Part shown: positions 1 to 7,944 of the stretch, in pieces | Position numbering within the stretch: the first letter of the stretch is position 1 | How the letters are laid out: each line of letters begins with the position of its first letter | NCBI GenBank assembly: GCA_964594075.1 | Contig: CAZQKW010000044.1 | Span: forward strand, 1-28,513 | DNA from: CAZQKW01 sp964594075 | GTDB lineage: Bacteria > Desulfobacterota > WTBG01 > CAIYCZ01 | DNA length: 28,513 nt | Direction: 5' to 3' | Made by a program: the position numbers and the translations under genes | Notes under the pieces: model-generated | Told to the model about the DNA's origin: nothing | Databases searched by the model: none | Seen by the model: the letters and a program-made list of their open reading frames with translations, nothing else

Positions 1-3
1 TAC

Positions 4-31
4 TATATAACAATCCATATGATTATGTCAA
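4..31 (-). promoter_or_regulatory. Candidate promoter reading out of the left edge
   Basis: On the minus strand a perfect TTGACA (26-31) is followed after 16 bases by TATATA (4-9). It would drive a gene lying left of the window. Just upstream of the -35 lies an 18-base element that recurs, inverted, near the right edge. This is sequence-only evidence; AT-rich DNA gives chance matches. Confidence 0.4.
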
Positions 32-35
32 TATA

Positions 36-53
36 ATTTTGAGACGGTTAATA
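36..53 (-). repeat. 18-base element, left copy
   Basis: ATTTTGAGACGGTTAATA here matches the reverse complement of 28461-28478 at 17 of 18 positions; the next 13 bases match at 8 more. In its minus-strand orientation it lies directly upstream of a TTGACA hexamer. Confidence 0.35.
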
Positions 54-84
54 AGTATATTGAACATTCTATTTCCGGGAACCC

Positions 85-1086
85 CTACGAAAGACTCGAA
101 AGCTTCCTAATTGCATCCATCAATTCTGCAAACTGCTCGGGATATAATGATTGAGGACCGTCAGACAGGGCATGTTTTGGATCATGATGAACTTCCACCA
201 TCAGGCCATGCGCGCCAACGGCCAACGCGCCCCGCGAAAGCGGTATTACCTGATCTCTTCTGCCAGCAGCATGGCTGGGATCAACAATTATGGGGAGGTG
301 GCTGAGTGCTTTGACGGCGGGTATTGCGCTCAGATCAAGGGTATTGCGGGAATGATCGGCAAATGTTCTCACCCCGCGCTCGCACAGGATAACCCGATGG
401 TTACCTTCGGCCATGATATATTCGGCTGCCATGAGCAGCTCTTCAATAGTCGCGGACATCCCGCGCTTCAACAGGATTGGTTTAGTGCTTTTGCCGGCGC
501 GCTTCAGCAATGAAAAATTTTGCATATTGCGCGCGCCTATCTGAATGACATCTGCTGTTGCCTCAACCTCTGCCAGCACCTCATGATCAATCGCTTCAGT
601 CACGATCAACATACCGGTTTGATTGCGCACCTCTGCCAAAATCTCAAGCCCTTTATCTCCGAGTCCCTGAAAACTGTAGGGGGAGGTGCGGGGCTTAAAT
701 GCGCCGCCGCGAAAAAGATGCGCCCCGGCTTTTTTTACCAGCCGGGCAATGGTAATACATTGTTCAAGGCTTTCAACCGCACAGGGACCGGCGATGACCG
801 TAAATTCGCGACCGCCAATTTTTATATCCCCAATCTCAATGACAGTGTTTTCGGGTTTTACCTCGCGACTCACCAGTTTGTAAGGTTTAGATACCGGTAT
901 CGCTTCCTTTACGCCGTCAAGCCCGATGAACAGTTCAGGATCAATAGGCCCTGTATTGCCAATAATGCCAATGGCAATACGTTGCGATCCTGGTATGTCA
1001 ACCGGCGTCAAGCCGAGCTTTTTTACTTGCTCATTGACTTTATCTATCTGCTCCTGCGTGGCATCTTTTTGCATTACGATAAGCAC
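85..1086 (-). CDS. aroF: 3-deoxy-7-phosphoheptulonate (DAHP) synthase, N-terminal ferredoxin-like domain type
   Basis: Condenses phosphoenolpyruvate and erythrose-4-phosphate, the first step of the shikimate pathway, in the cytoplasm. The 333-residue protein has a short N-terminal regulatory-type domain (about 1-80) and then a KDO8P/DAHP synthase barrel: IAGPCAVES near 98-106 with metal-ligand Cys102, RGGAFKPRTSPYSFQG at 126-141, then the DHSRNT and DPSHAAGRRDQV motifs. I place the start at the GTG at 1084-1086 because AAGGAGG lies 9 bases upstream and the protein then begins MLIVMQKDAT, as family members do. The upstream ATG at 1125 would add 13 residues lying across that RBS. The gene stands alone and diverges from queA. 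The N-terminal domain is the class in which aromatic amino acids often regulate activity; that is inferred from the family. Confidence 0.93.
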   Translation of the reverse strand: MLIVMQKDATQEQIDKVNEQVKKLGLTPVDIPGSQRIAIGIIGNTGPIDPELFIGLDGVKEAIPVSKPYKLVSREVKPENTVIEIGDIKIGGREFTVIAGPCAVESLEQCITIARLVKKAGAHLFRGGAFKPRTSPYSFQGLGDKGLEILAEVRNQTGMLIVTEAIDHEVLAEVEATADVIQIGARNMQNFSLLKRAGKSTKPILLKRGMSATIEELLMAAEYIMAEGNHRVILCERGVRTFADHSRNTLDLSAIPAVKALSHLPIIVDPSHAAGRRDQVIPLSRGALAVGAHGLMVEVHHDPKHALSDGPQSLYPEQFAELMDAIRKLSSLS

Positions 1087-1234
1087 AATGTGATTCCTCC
1101 TTGCTTCATAGCAGCTATCAAACAATTGAGCGACAGGTGCAATTTATCATGTTTTTAAGGAAAATGAAAATTTAATTGCTTCATCATCCGTGCAGAAAGA
1201 ATTTTTAACAGACCGTGCGTGTCCCTGGGCAGCC

Positions 1235-1262
1235 TTGACACAATTCATAACTAATATATATT
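1235..1262 (+). promoter_or_regulatory. Promoter for the queA operon
   Basis: TTGACA (1235-1240), a 16-base spacer, then TATATT (1257-1262), placing the transcript start about 50 bases before queA. No good Shine-Dalgarno sequence is visible directly before the queA ATG. Confidence 0.55.
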
Positions 1263-1317
1263 TAATTGTTACATATTAATGGGTAAAAATTCATATACCA
1301 TTTGACAATTTCCATTC

Positions 1318-2370
1318 ATGAAGTTAAAAGAATTTGATTATTTTTTGCCCCGCGAACTTGTTGCACAGGAACCGCTAAAGGATAGAGACCGTTCCCGCCT
1401 GATGGTGGTCAATCGTCAGAAACAGACGATAGAACATTCCCTTTTCTGCCAGCTCCCCCAATATATTATACGGGGTGATCTGCTGGTGGCTAATGATACC
1501 CGGGTCATCCCTGCGCGGCTGTTTGGACGAAAAGAAACGGGCGGCAAAGCAGAGCTGCTTCTTTTAGGTTTTTTGGAAGACGGCGAGAACGGGACCCAGG
1601 TCTGGGAATGTCTGTTCAAAAGCAAAAGAAAACCGCGGCCACAGACGCAGATCTATTTTTGCCCTGTGCTGCAGGGCACCGTTTTAGAGGCGCTGGGGGA
1701 CGGCAGGTGGCTAATACAATTTTGTTATCAGGGAACCTTTGAGGAGGCGCTCAATGCCGCAGGGAAAACGCCCCTCCCCCCGTATATCAGCAGAAGAGAT
1801 TCTACACTGACTGAGGAGATGGATCGTGAGCGCTACCAGACCATCTTTGCAGCACAAAACGGGGCGGTTGCCGCGCCGACTGCCGGTTTACACTTTACCC
1901 GGAGACTTATTGACGAAATCACATGTGCCGGCGCGGAGCTGGTTTTTATAACCCTGCATATCGGGCTGGGAACCTTTCAACCCATCCGGGAAGAAAATAT
2001 TGAGGCGCACCGGATGCATAAAGAGTATTACCGTCTTGCACCAGAGCCGGCCGAGAAAATTAATCGAGTCCGGCAAGCCGGTGGCAGAGTGATCTGTGTT
2101 GGCACCACGGCAACGCGCACCATAGAAACACTGGCGCACCCTGACGGCACAGTTCAGCCAGGGGAGGGAACCACTGATCTGTATATTTATCCCGGATATT
2201 CATTTAAGGCAGTAGATGCGCTCATAACAAATTTCCATCTTCCGCAATCCAGCCTGCTGTTGCTGGTCAGCGCTTTTGCAGGTCCTGATCTCATTCGCAA
2301 GGCGTATGAAGAGGCGATCAGAGAGCGATACCGTTTCTACAGTTATGGCGATGCAATGTTGATTATATGA
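1318..2370 (+). CDS. queA: S-adenosylmethionine:tRNA ribosyltransferase-isomerase QueA
   Basis: Transfers and isomerises the ribosyl group of SAM onto preQ1 in the anticodon wobble position of tRNA, giving epoxyqueuosine. The 350-residue length matches the family. The N-terminus MKLKEFDYFLPRELVAQ and the internal segments APTAGLHFT, GLGTFQPI, ATRTIETL and TNFHLPQSSLL are QueA hallmarks. It is the first gene of the queA-tgt-yajC-secD-secF cluster, and its stop codon lies 48 bases before the likely tgt start. The ATG lacks a clear Shine-Dalgarno sequence, so translation may start weakly or depend on leader features not seen here. Confidence 0.97.
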   Translation: MKLKEFDYFLPRELVAQEPLKDRDRSRLMVVNRQKQTIEHSLFCQLPQYIIRGDLLVANDTRVIPARLFGRKETGGKAELLLLGFLEDGENGTQVWECLFKSKRKPRPQTQIYFCPVLQGTVLEALGDGRWLIQFCYQGTFEEALNAAGKTPLPPYISRRDSTLTEEMDRERYQTIFAAQNGAVAAPTAGLHFTRRLIDEITCAGAELVFITLHIGLGTFQPIREENIEAHRMHKEYYRLAPEPAEKINRVRQAGGRVICVGTTATRTIETLAHPDGTVQPGEGTTDLYIYPGYSFKAVDALITNFHLPQSSLLLLVSAFAGPDLIRKAYEEAIRERYRFYSYGDAMLII

Positions 2371-2418
2371 GTGGGGCAGCGCGGCAACGGTAGTCTCAGA
2401 GAAGATTGTGCATGTGAC

Positions 2419-3546
2419 ATGGCGTTTATGTTTACAATTGAAAAAGCGGATCCGTATTCCTGCAGACGGCTGGGAACAATTACCACCGCACGCGGCGCGA
2501 TTCACACCCCGGTATTCATGCCGGTAGGAACCCAGGCGACCGTTAAAGCACTTACCCCCGAGGAAGTTTCCGGGCAGATTGGCGCCGAAGTGATTCTTTG
2601 CAATACCTATCACCTTTATCTGCGGCCGGGCTATGGCGTTATAGAACGACTGGGCGGGTTGCACAGCTTTATGAACTGGTCGCGTTCCATTCTTACAGAC
2701 AGCGGCGGATTTCAAATTTACAGTTTGAGTGCATTGCGAAAAATTTCTGATGACGGCGTGGAATTTCAGTCCCATATAGATGGATCCACTCATTTTTTGA
2801 CTCCCGAACGGGTAATTGAGATTCAACGCGCCTTAGGTGCTGATATTATTATGTGCCTGGATGAATGTATTTCCTATCCTGCGTCGCGCGAGCACGCAGC
2901 AGCAGCTGCTGAACGCACTACCCTCTGGGCGGCGCGTTGCAAACAGGCACCGTGCGGCGAGGGGCAGGCGCTGTTTGGCATTGTGCAGGGGGGCATGTTT
3001 AAAGAGCTGCGCGAGAAAAGCGCGTATGAACTGCAGCAGATTGGGTTTGACGGCTATGCCATTGGCGGTCTGAGCGTAGGCGAAAGCACCGAAGCGATGC
3101 TTGACATGGTGGAATCCACCGTCGCGGTGCTCCCCGAAGACCGCCCCCGGTATTTGATGGGGGTAGGGACGCCCGCTGATATAGTGGAATGTGTGGGCAT
3201 GGGAATTGACATGTTTGACTGTGTTCTTCCCACACGCAATGCCCGCAACGGCATGCTGTTTACCCGCAGGGGGAAGATATCAATAAAAAATGCGCAGTAT
3301 CGGGAGGATGACCGCCCTCTTGATGAGCAGTGCTCATGTTATACGTGTCGTAATTACTCGCGTGCGTATTTACGGCACCTGTATATGGCGCACGAAATTC
3401 TCTCATACCGGCTGAACACCCTGCACAATCTTTATTATTTTTCCACTTTGCTGGAAGGTCTGCGCACTGCTCTGCGAGAAGGGCGGTTTGATGAGTTTCG
3501 GCGGGCTTTTTACCGGGAGCAGCATGATCAGAATTCGACACGGTAG
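2419..3546 (+). CDS. tgt: tRNA-guanine transglycosylase (queuine/preQ1 tRNA-ribosyltransferase)
   Basis: Exchanges guanine-34 for preQ1 in GUN-anticodon tRNAs, the step before QueA. Starting at ATG 2419 gives 375 residues, the usual bacterial length. Visible residues are the catalytic Asp94 in ILTDSGGFQ, nucleophile Asp267 in MFDCVLPTRNARNG, and zinc ligands Cys305, Cys307, Cys310 and His336. The frame is open back to a GTG at 2371, directly after the queA stop, but that extension resembles no Tgt N-terminus; ATG 2428 is a further alternative. None of the three has a strong RBS, so the start is the uncertain part. It is probably co-transcribed with queA. Confidence 0.96.
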   Translation: MAFMFTIEKADPYSCRRLGTITTARGAIHTPVFMPVGTQATVKALTPEEVSGQIGAEVILCNTYHLYLRPGYGVIERLGGLHSFMNWSRSILTDSGGFQIYSLSALRKISDDGVEFQSHIDGSTHFLTPERVIEIQRALGADIIMCLDECISYPASREHAAAAAERTTLWAARCKQAPCGEGQALFGIVQGGMFKELREKSAYELQQIGFDGYAIGGLSVGESTEAMLDMVESTVAVLPEDRPRYLMGVGTPADIVECVGMGIDMFDCVLPTRNARNGMLFTRRGKISIKNAQYREDDRPLDEQCSCYTCRNYSRAYLRHLYMAHEILSYRLNTLHNLYYFSTLLEGLRTALREGRFDEFRRAFYREQHDQNSTR

Positions 3547-3621
3547 AAAAATGCTTATTTTTTTCATTATTTGTGGTAACGTAACCATTTAATATTAATA
3601 ATAACAGCGAGGTAGATGATT

Positions 3622-3960
3622 ATGTTTGATTCAGTTGTTTATGCAATGGCGTCATCTGGCGGCGAGGGTGGCGGCGGTGGGTTTACAGCGTTTATACCGC
3701 TTATTTTAATGTTTGCCATTTTTTACTTCCTGCTTATCCGGCCCCAGCAGCAGAAGGCAAAAAAAATGAGAGAAATACTTAGCAATCTAAAAAAGGATGA
3801 CATGGTGGTCACCACCGGCGGCATTCACGGCAAGATCACTGGCCTCACAGATACCATCGTAACGCTTGAGGTGGCGCCCAATGTCCGCATTAAGGTTTCA
3901 CGCGGACAAATTGCCGGAATGAGCGATGTTTATAAGAGGGGAGAAGAAAAAGCCGACTGA
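3622..3960 (+). CDS. yajC: Sec translocase accessory subunit YajC
   Basis: Small inner-membrane protein associated with SecDF. It has one transmembrane segment (about residues 21-40, rich in Phe, Ile and Leu) followed by the diagnostic RPQQQKAKKMRE stretch and a small basic/beta cytosolic domain with the MVVTTGGIHGKI segment. A Gly-rich run precedes the helix. ATG 3622 sits 9 bases after GAGG and is preferred over ATG 3616, which sits only 3 bases away. The 75-base gap after tgt and the 53-base gap before secD fit one operon. Confidence 0.95.
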   Translation: MFDSVVYAMASSGGEGGGGGFTAFIPLILMFAIFYFLLIRPQQQKAKKMREILSNLKKDDMVVTTGGIHGKITGLTDTIVTLEVAPNVRIKVSRGQIAGMSDVYKRGEEKAD

Positions 3961-4013
3961 ATTGCAACGTAACCGTATTTTTCTGTTAGCACAAAGAACC
4001 AAAAGGAGCCCTT

Positions 4014-5612
4014 ATGACAAAAAGCCTGAAATGGAGAGCCGTTATATATGGAGCGACCATTATTCTTGCCGTAGTCTATCTCATGCCCACATTTGTGAAA
4101 ATGCCCAGCTGGTGGGAAGATTATCTGCCATCGGAAAAAATTTCTCTTGGCCTTGACCTGCAGGGCGGTATGCACCTGATTCTGGGCGTTGAGGCAGAGA
4201 AGGCGGTGGAGAACACGGTGGCGCGTTTCAGCTCAGACCTGGAAGAATTGCTCTTTAATGAAAAAATACCGTTTGATCACGTAAAACCAATTGGCCGGGA
4301 CCGGCTGGAGCTTCAGATAGTGGACCCAAACGCAAAAGACAAGGCCGGCAGAGTTCTGGATGAAAAATTTTCAGTTATGAAAAAAATAAAAGTGCAGGAC
4401 ATCAGCGACGGCGTTATCTACCTTTTGGAGTTAGACCAGCGCGAAATTGATCAGATTAAAAAATCTGCGGTTGAACAGGCGCTCGAAACTATCCGCAACC
4501 GAATTGACCAGTTCGGTGTGGCTGAGCCGACTATTCAGCAGCAGGGGGAAGACCGCATTCTGATACAGCTTCCGGGCATCAAAGATCCCAAGCGCGCGCT
4601 TGAATTGATCGGCAAAACCGCGCTGCTTGAATTTAAAATTGTGGATGATGAAAACAGTCTGGACGAGGCGTTAAAAGGCAACGTGCCCCCTGACGACGAG
4701 GTCCTGTATCAGCGCGAGGTAAACCGTGAAACGGGAGAAGTTAAAAAGGTGCCTTTTCTGCTGAAAAAGAAGACCCTGCTCACCGGCGACCGGCTGGTGG
4801 ACGCACAGGTGCGCATTGACAGCCAGTTTAATGAGCCGTATGTGGCGCTGTCCTTTGACGACCGCGGCGCAAAGCTGTTTGAAAAGATTACTGAGAAATA
4901 TGTCAATAAACGGCTGGCCATCATACTGGACAATAATGTCTATTCAGCACCGGTTATAAAAGAAAAAATCGCTGGCGGGCATGCCCAGATAACCGGACGC
5001 TTCAGCACCGAAGAAGCACGGGATCTGGCGATTGTGTTGCGCGCCGGCTCGCTGCCAGCGCCCGTTACCATACTGGAAAAGCGCACAGTCGGTCCGTCCC
5101 TGGGGCATGATTCGATTCAGCAGGGCATCAGAGCAATGATTATCGGCAGCGCGGCTGTTATTATGTTCATGGTGATATATTACAAGCTATCCGGGATGGT
5201 GGCAGTTATTGCTCTCGGGTTAAATGTTCTGCTTATTCTCGCTGCCCTGGCCGGATTTCGCGCCACCTTGACGCTGCCCGGTCTTGCCGGCATTGTGCTC
5301 ACCATCGGCATGGCGGTGGATGCCAATGTGCTCATTAATGAGCGTATTCGCGAAGAAATGCGCTCCGGCAAAACCCTCAAAGCATGTATTGATACGGGTT
5401 ATGCGCGCGCATTTCTTACCATCATGGATTCAAACCTCACTACTATTATTGCCGCAATTTTCCTGTTCCAATTCGGAACCGGACCGGTGAAAGGCTTCGC
5501 GGTAACATTAAGCATTGGATTGATTGCAAATATTTTTACGGCTGTGGCCGTGACACGCCTGATTTTTGATTACTTTGTTGTTCAGCGGCGCATTAAAACA
5601 CTCAGCATTTAG
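4014..5612 (+). CDS. secD: Protein translocase subunit SecD
   Basis: Membrane subunit that with SecF uses the proton motive force to complete export of proteins through SecYEG. The 532-residue protein has an N-terminal membrane helix (about 8-25), the LGLDLQGGMHL signature near 46-56, a large periplasmic region containing QALETIRNRIDQFGVAEP, and a C-terminal block of membrane helices (about 365-525) including GIVLTIGMAVDANVLINERIR. The ATG follows AAGGAG at a spacing of 6. No frameshift or insertion is seen. secF follows after 13 bases. Confidence 0.98.
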   Translation: MTKSLKWRAVIYGATIILAVVYLMPTFVKMPSWWEDYLPSEKISLGLDLQGGMHLILGVEAEKAVENTVARFSSDLEELLFNEKIPFDHVKPIGRDRLELQIVDPNAKDKAGRVLDEKFSVMKKIKVQDISDGVIYLLELDQREIDQIKKSAVEQALETIRNRIDQFGVAEPTIQQQGEDRILIQLPGIKDPKRALELIGKTALLEFKIVDDENSLDEALKGNVPPDDEVLYQREVNRETGEVKKVPFLLKKKTLLTGDRLVDAQVRIDSQFNEPYVALSFDDRGAKLFEKITEKYVNKRLAIILDNNVYSAPVIKEKIAGGHAQITGRFSTEEARDLAIVLRAGSLPAPVTILEKRTVGPSLGHDSIQQGIRAMIIGSAAVIMFMVIYYKLSGMVAVIALGLNVLLILAALAGFRATLTLPGLAGIVLTIGMAVDANVLINERIREEMRSGKTLKACIDTGYARAFLTIMDSNLTTIIAAIFLFQFGTGPVKGFAVTLSIGLIANIFTAVAVTRLIFDYFVVQRRIKTLSI

Positions 5613-5625
5613 AAAGGGAATTTCC

Positions 5626-6546
5626 GTGGAGATAATAAAACCGAACACCAGGATAGATTTTGTCGGAAAAATCAACTATGCCCTTATCCTCTCATGGGTC
5701 GTTATCGGTATCGGCATCGTTTCAATGGTGATCAAAGGCGGCCCTCGGTATGGTATTGATTTTAGCGGCGGTACGCTGCTGCAAATAAAGTTTGCCCAAA
5801 AAGTGACCGTGAATGATATCCGCAAGACACTCAAAAAAATGGGGGTGGAAACCGGCTCAGTGCAAAATGTGGGCGCTGAAGAGGATAACGAATTTTTACT
5901 CAATTTTGAGACCGCGCAGGACGACCTTGAACAATTTTCAGAAAAAATAAGCGAGCAACTGGTTGCCAGTTTTGGCAAGGACAGCTTTGAAATTCGCCGC
6001 GCCGAAATAGTCGGTCCTAAAGTAGGTAAAGATTTACGGGAAAAAGCCCTGTTTGCCGTGGGGCTCTCCTGTATTGGCATGCTTATTTATATCTGGTTCC
6101 GCTTTGAATTCAGATTTGGCCTGGGCGCAATCCTGGGATTGGTGCACGATGTTTTTATTACCCTGGGAGCCCTTTCCCTTACCAACACAGCCATTGACCT
6201 TCCGGTTGTCGCCGCCCTGTTGGCTATTGTAGGATATTCGGTAAATGATTCGATTATCGTGTGTGACCGGATTCGGGAGAACCGGCCCAAAATGACGCGG
6301 GAAAAACTGGGGACGATAATTAATATCAGCGTCAATCAGACATTGAGCCGCACCATACTGACGGCGGGCACCACGATATTGGCAATTATCGCGCTGTTTT
6401 TGTTCGGCGGAACCGTCATCCATGATTTTTCCTTTACCATGCTGGTGGGGGTCATAAGCGGCACATACTCCTCTATTTATGTTGCCTGCCCGGTGGTGAT
6501 TTACTGGGAAAAATTGTTTCCATCACAGAAAAAAGGCAGGCGGTAA
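5626..6546 (+). CDS. secF: Protein translocase subunit SecF
   Basis: Partner of SecD in late-stage protein export. The GTG start at 5626 follows AAAGGGA and gives 306 residues; an upstream in-frame codon inside secD would add 20 residues with no RBS. The protein has a first membrane helix (about 17-37), the RYGIDFSGGTLLQIKF signature at 41-56, a short periplasmic domain and the C-terminal helices with VGYSVNDSIIVCDRIREN. It is the last gene of the operon; I see no convincing terminator after it. Confidence 0.97.
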   Translation: MEIIKPNTRIDFVGKINYALILSWVVIGIGIVSMVIKGGPRYGIDFSGGTLLQIKFAQKVTVNDIRKTLKKMGVETGSVQNVGAEEDNEFLLNFETAQDDLEQFSEKISEQLVASFGKDSFEIRRAEIVGPKVGKDLREKALFAVGLSCIGMLIYIWFRFEFRFGLGAILGLVHDVFITLGALSLTNTAIDLPVVAALLAIVGYSVNDSIIVCDRIRENRPKMTREKLGTIINISVNQTLSRTILTAGTTILAIIALFLFGGTVIHDFSFTMLVGVISGTYSSIYVACPVVIYWEKLFPSQKKGRR

Positions 6547-6689
6547 GCCGTGCTTTTTAGATCCGCAAGTTCACATGACTCAGTTACCGATGAGTGATGA
6601 AAGATTTGCCGAGTTTTTTTGCAACATATCTGTTGCCATAACCTGTCTTGGTCAGTGCTCCGAGGGCAAGCACAGGGGGAAATAAAGCT

Positions 6690-7943
6690 ATGATATCAGT
6701 TGCCGAAGCTGTTAAGACGATTTTAGAACATATTGCCATTTTGGGTACAGAGCGTGTTAATCTGCTAAATGCTCTGGGGCGGGTTCTTGCCGAAGATGTA
6801 ACTTCGCCCCTGACCATACCGCCGTGTGATAATTCTGCAATGGATGGCTATGCAGTGCGCTATGTGGATATTAAAGGTGCGACGCCGCACCACCCCGCGC
6901 GCCTTACAATATGCGGAGACATACCAGCCGGATATGCTGCGCCGCGTCCCTTAACTGCTGGCGAAGCTTATAGAATTATGACCGGCGCCCCGCTGCCCGA
7001 AGGATCTGATACTGTGGTTATGCAGGAAGATACGCAAGCGCAGGATGGCACCGTGCATATTTTCAAGGAATGCGCGCGAGGCAGCAATATCAGAAAAGCC
7101 GGGGAGGATATCAAACCGGGGGACATGGTGGTAAAAGCCGGCACGGTTTTGAATCCTGCGCACATCGGGGTTCTGGCATCAATCAAAAAAGCATTTATTA
7201 CGGTATATCAACAGCCGCGGGTTGCCATTCTATCAACAGGGGATGAGCTATCCGACGTTGATGAAGAGCTGGCAGCGGGAAAAATTGTGAGCAGTAACAG
7301 CTATTCTTTATACGCGCTGGTTCAGGACAGTGGCGGCATACCAGTAAGTTTGGGAATCGCACGGGATACCCGCGCAGATCTTCGCGCAAAATTTATGGAA
7401 GGCCTGCATGCAGATATGATTCTATCCTCAGGCGGCGTTTCGGTTGGCGACTATGATTTTGTCAAAGACGTATTAAAGGACTTAGGTGCTGCCATGAAGT
7501 TCTGGAAAGTTGCTATGCGTCCCGGCAACCCGCTTGCTTTTGGCATGATCGGCGGAAAACCGGCATTTGGATTACCGGGCAATCCGGTATCAGTGATGGT
7601 TTCTTTTGAACAGTTTGTCAGGCCCTCTATCCGTAAAATGAGCGGCCATACGCGGCTGTTCCGCCAGGTCATTGAAGCAACCGCACAGGAGCAGGTGACG
7701 GCTAAAAAAGGCAGAACATATTTCATTCGGTGCCGGGTAAGCGAACGCGACGGAGAGTTGGTCGTTACCACTACTGGGGAGCAGGGTTCAGGGATACTCA
7801 TGTCCATGGCCAAAGCCAACGGCTTGCTGATCATTCCTGAAGAAAAAGACGGAATAGAACCGGGCGAGAGGGTTAAGGTGCAGATTTTGGACAATGAATT
7901 TGCGTATCGTCAATGGATGGGCTATGGAGAACAGGGAGCATAA
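6690..7943 (+). CDS. moeA: Molybdopterin molybdenumtransferase MoeA
   Basis: Inserts molybdate into adenylated molybdopterin, the last common step of molybdenum-cofactor synthesis. The 417-residue protein shows the family order: N-terminal PCDNSAMDGYAVR, then GEAYRIMTGAPLPEGSDTVV, then the MoaB/Mog-like domain with ILSTGDEL, SSGGVSVGDYDFVKDVL and FGLPGNPVSVMVSFEQFV, then a C-terminal beta domain. ATG 6690 is chosen because AGGGGG lies 10 bases upstream. moaC lies 13 kb away, so the cofactor genes are scattered. The end of moeA abuts aspS. Confidence 0.96.
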   Translation: MISVAEAVKTILEHIAILGTERVNLLNALGRVLAEDVTSPLTIPPCDNSAMDGYAVRYVDIKGATPHHPARLTICGDIPAGYAAPRPLTAGEAYRIMTGAPLPEGSDTVVMQEDTQAQDGTVHIFKECARGSNIRKAGEDIKPGDMVVKAGTVLNPAHIGVLASIKKAFITVYQQPRVAILSTGDELSDVDEELAAGKIVSSNSYSLYALVQDSGGIPVSLGIARDTRADLRAKFMEGLHADMILSSGGVSVGDYDFVKDVLKDLGAAMKFWKVAMRPGNPLAFGMIGGKPAFGLPGNPVSVMVSFEQFVRPSIRKMSGHTRLFRQVIEATAQEQVTAKKGRTYFIRCRVSERDGELVVTTTGEQGSGILMSMAKANGLLIIPEEKDGIEPGERVKVQILDNEFAYRQWMGYGEQGA

Positions 7944-7944
7944 G

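Noticed and set aside
520..1158. Long plus-strand frames opposite the DAHP synthase gene
   Set aside because: Shadows of the real minus-strand gene, whose motifs are complete.
1302..1307. TTGACA just before queA
   Set aside because: Only 10 bases from the ATG, leaving no room for a -10 box and leader; the TTGACA at 1235 is the better promoter.
3575..3590. GGTAACGTAACC near-palindrome between tgt and yajC as a terminator
   Set aside because: Only three base pairs really form and no T-run follows; the operon is expected to read through.
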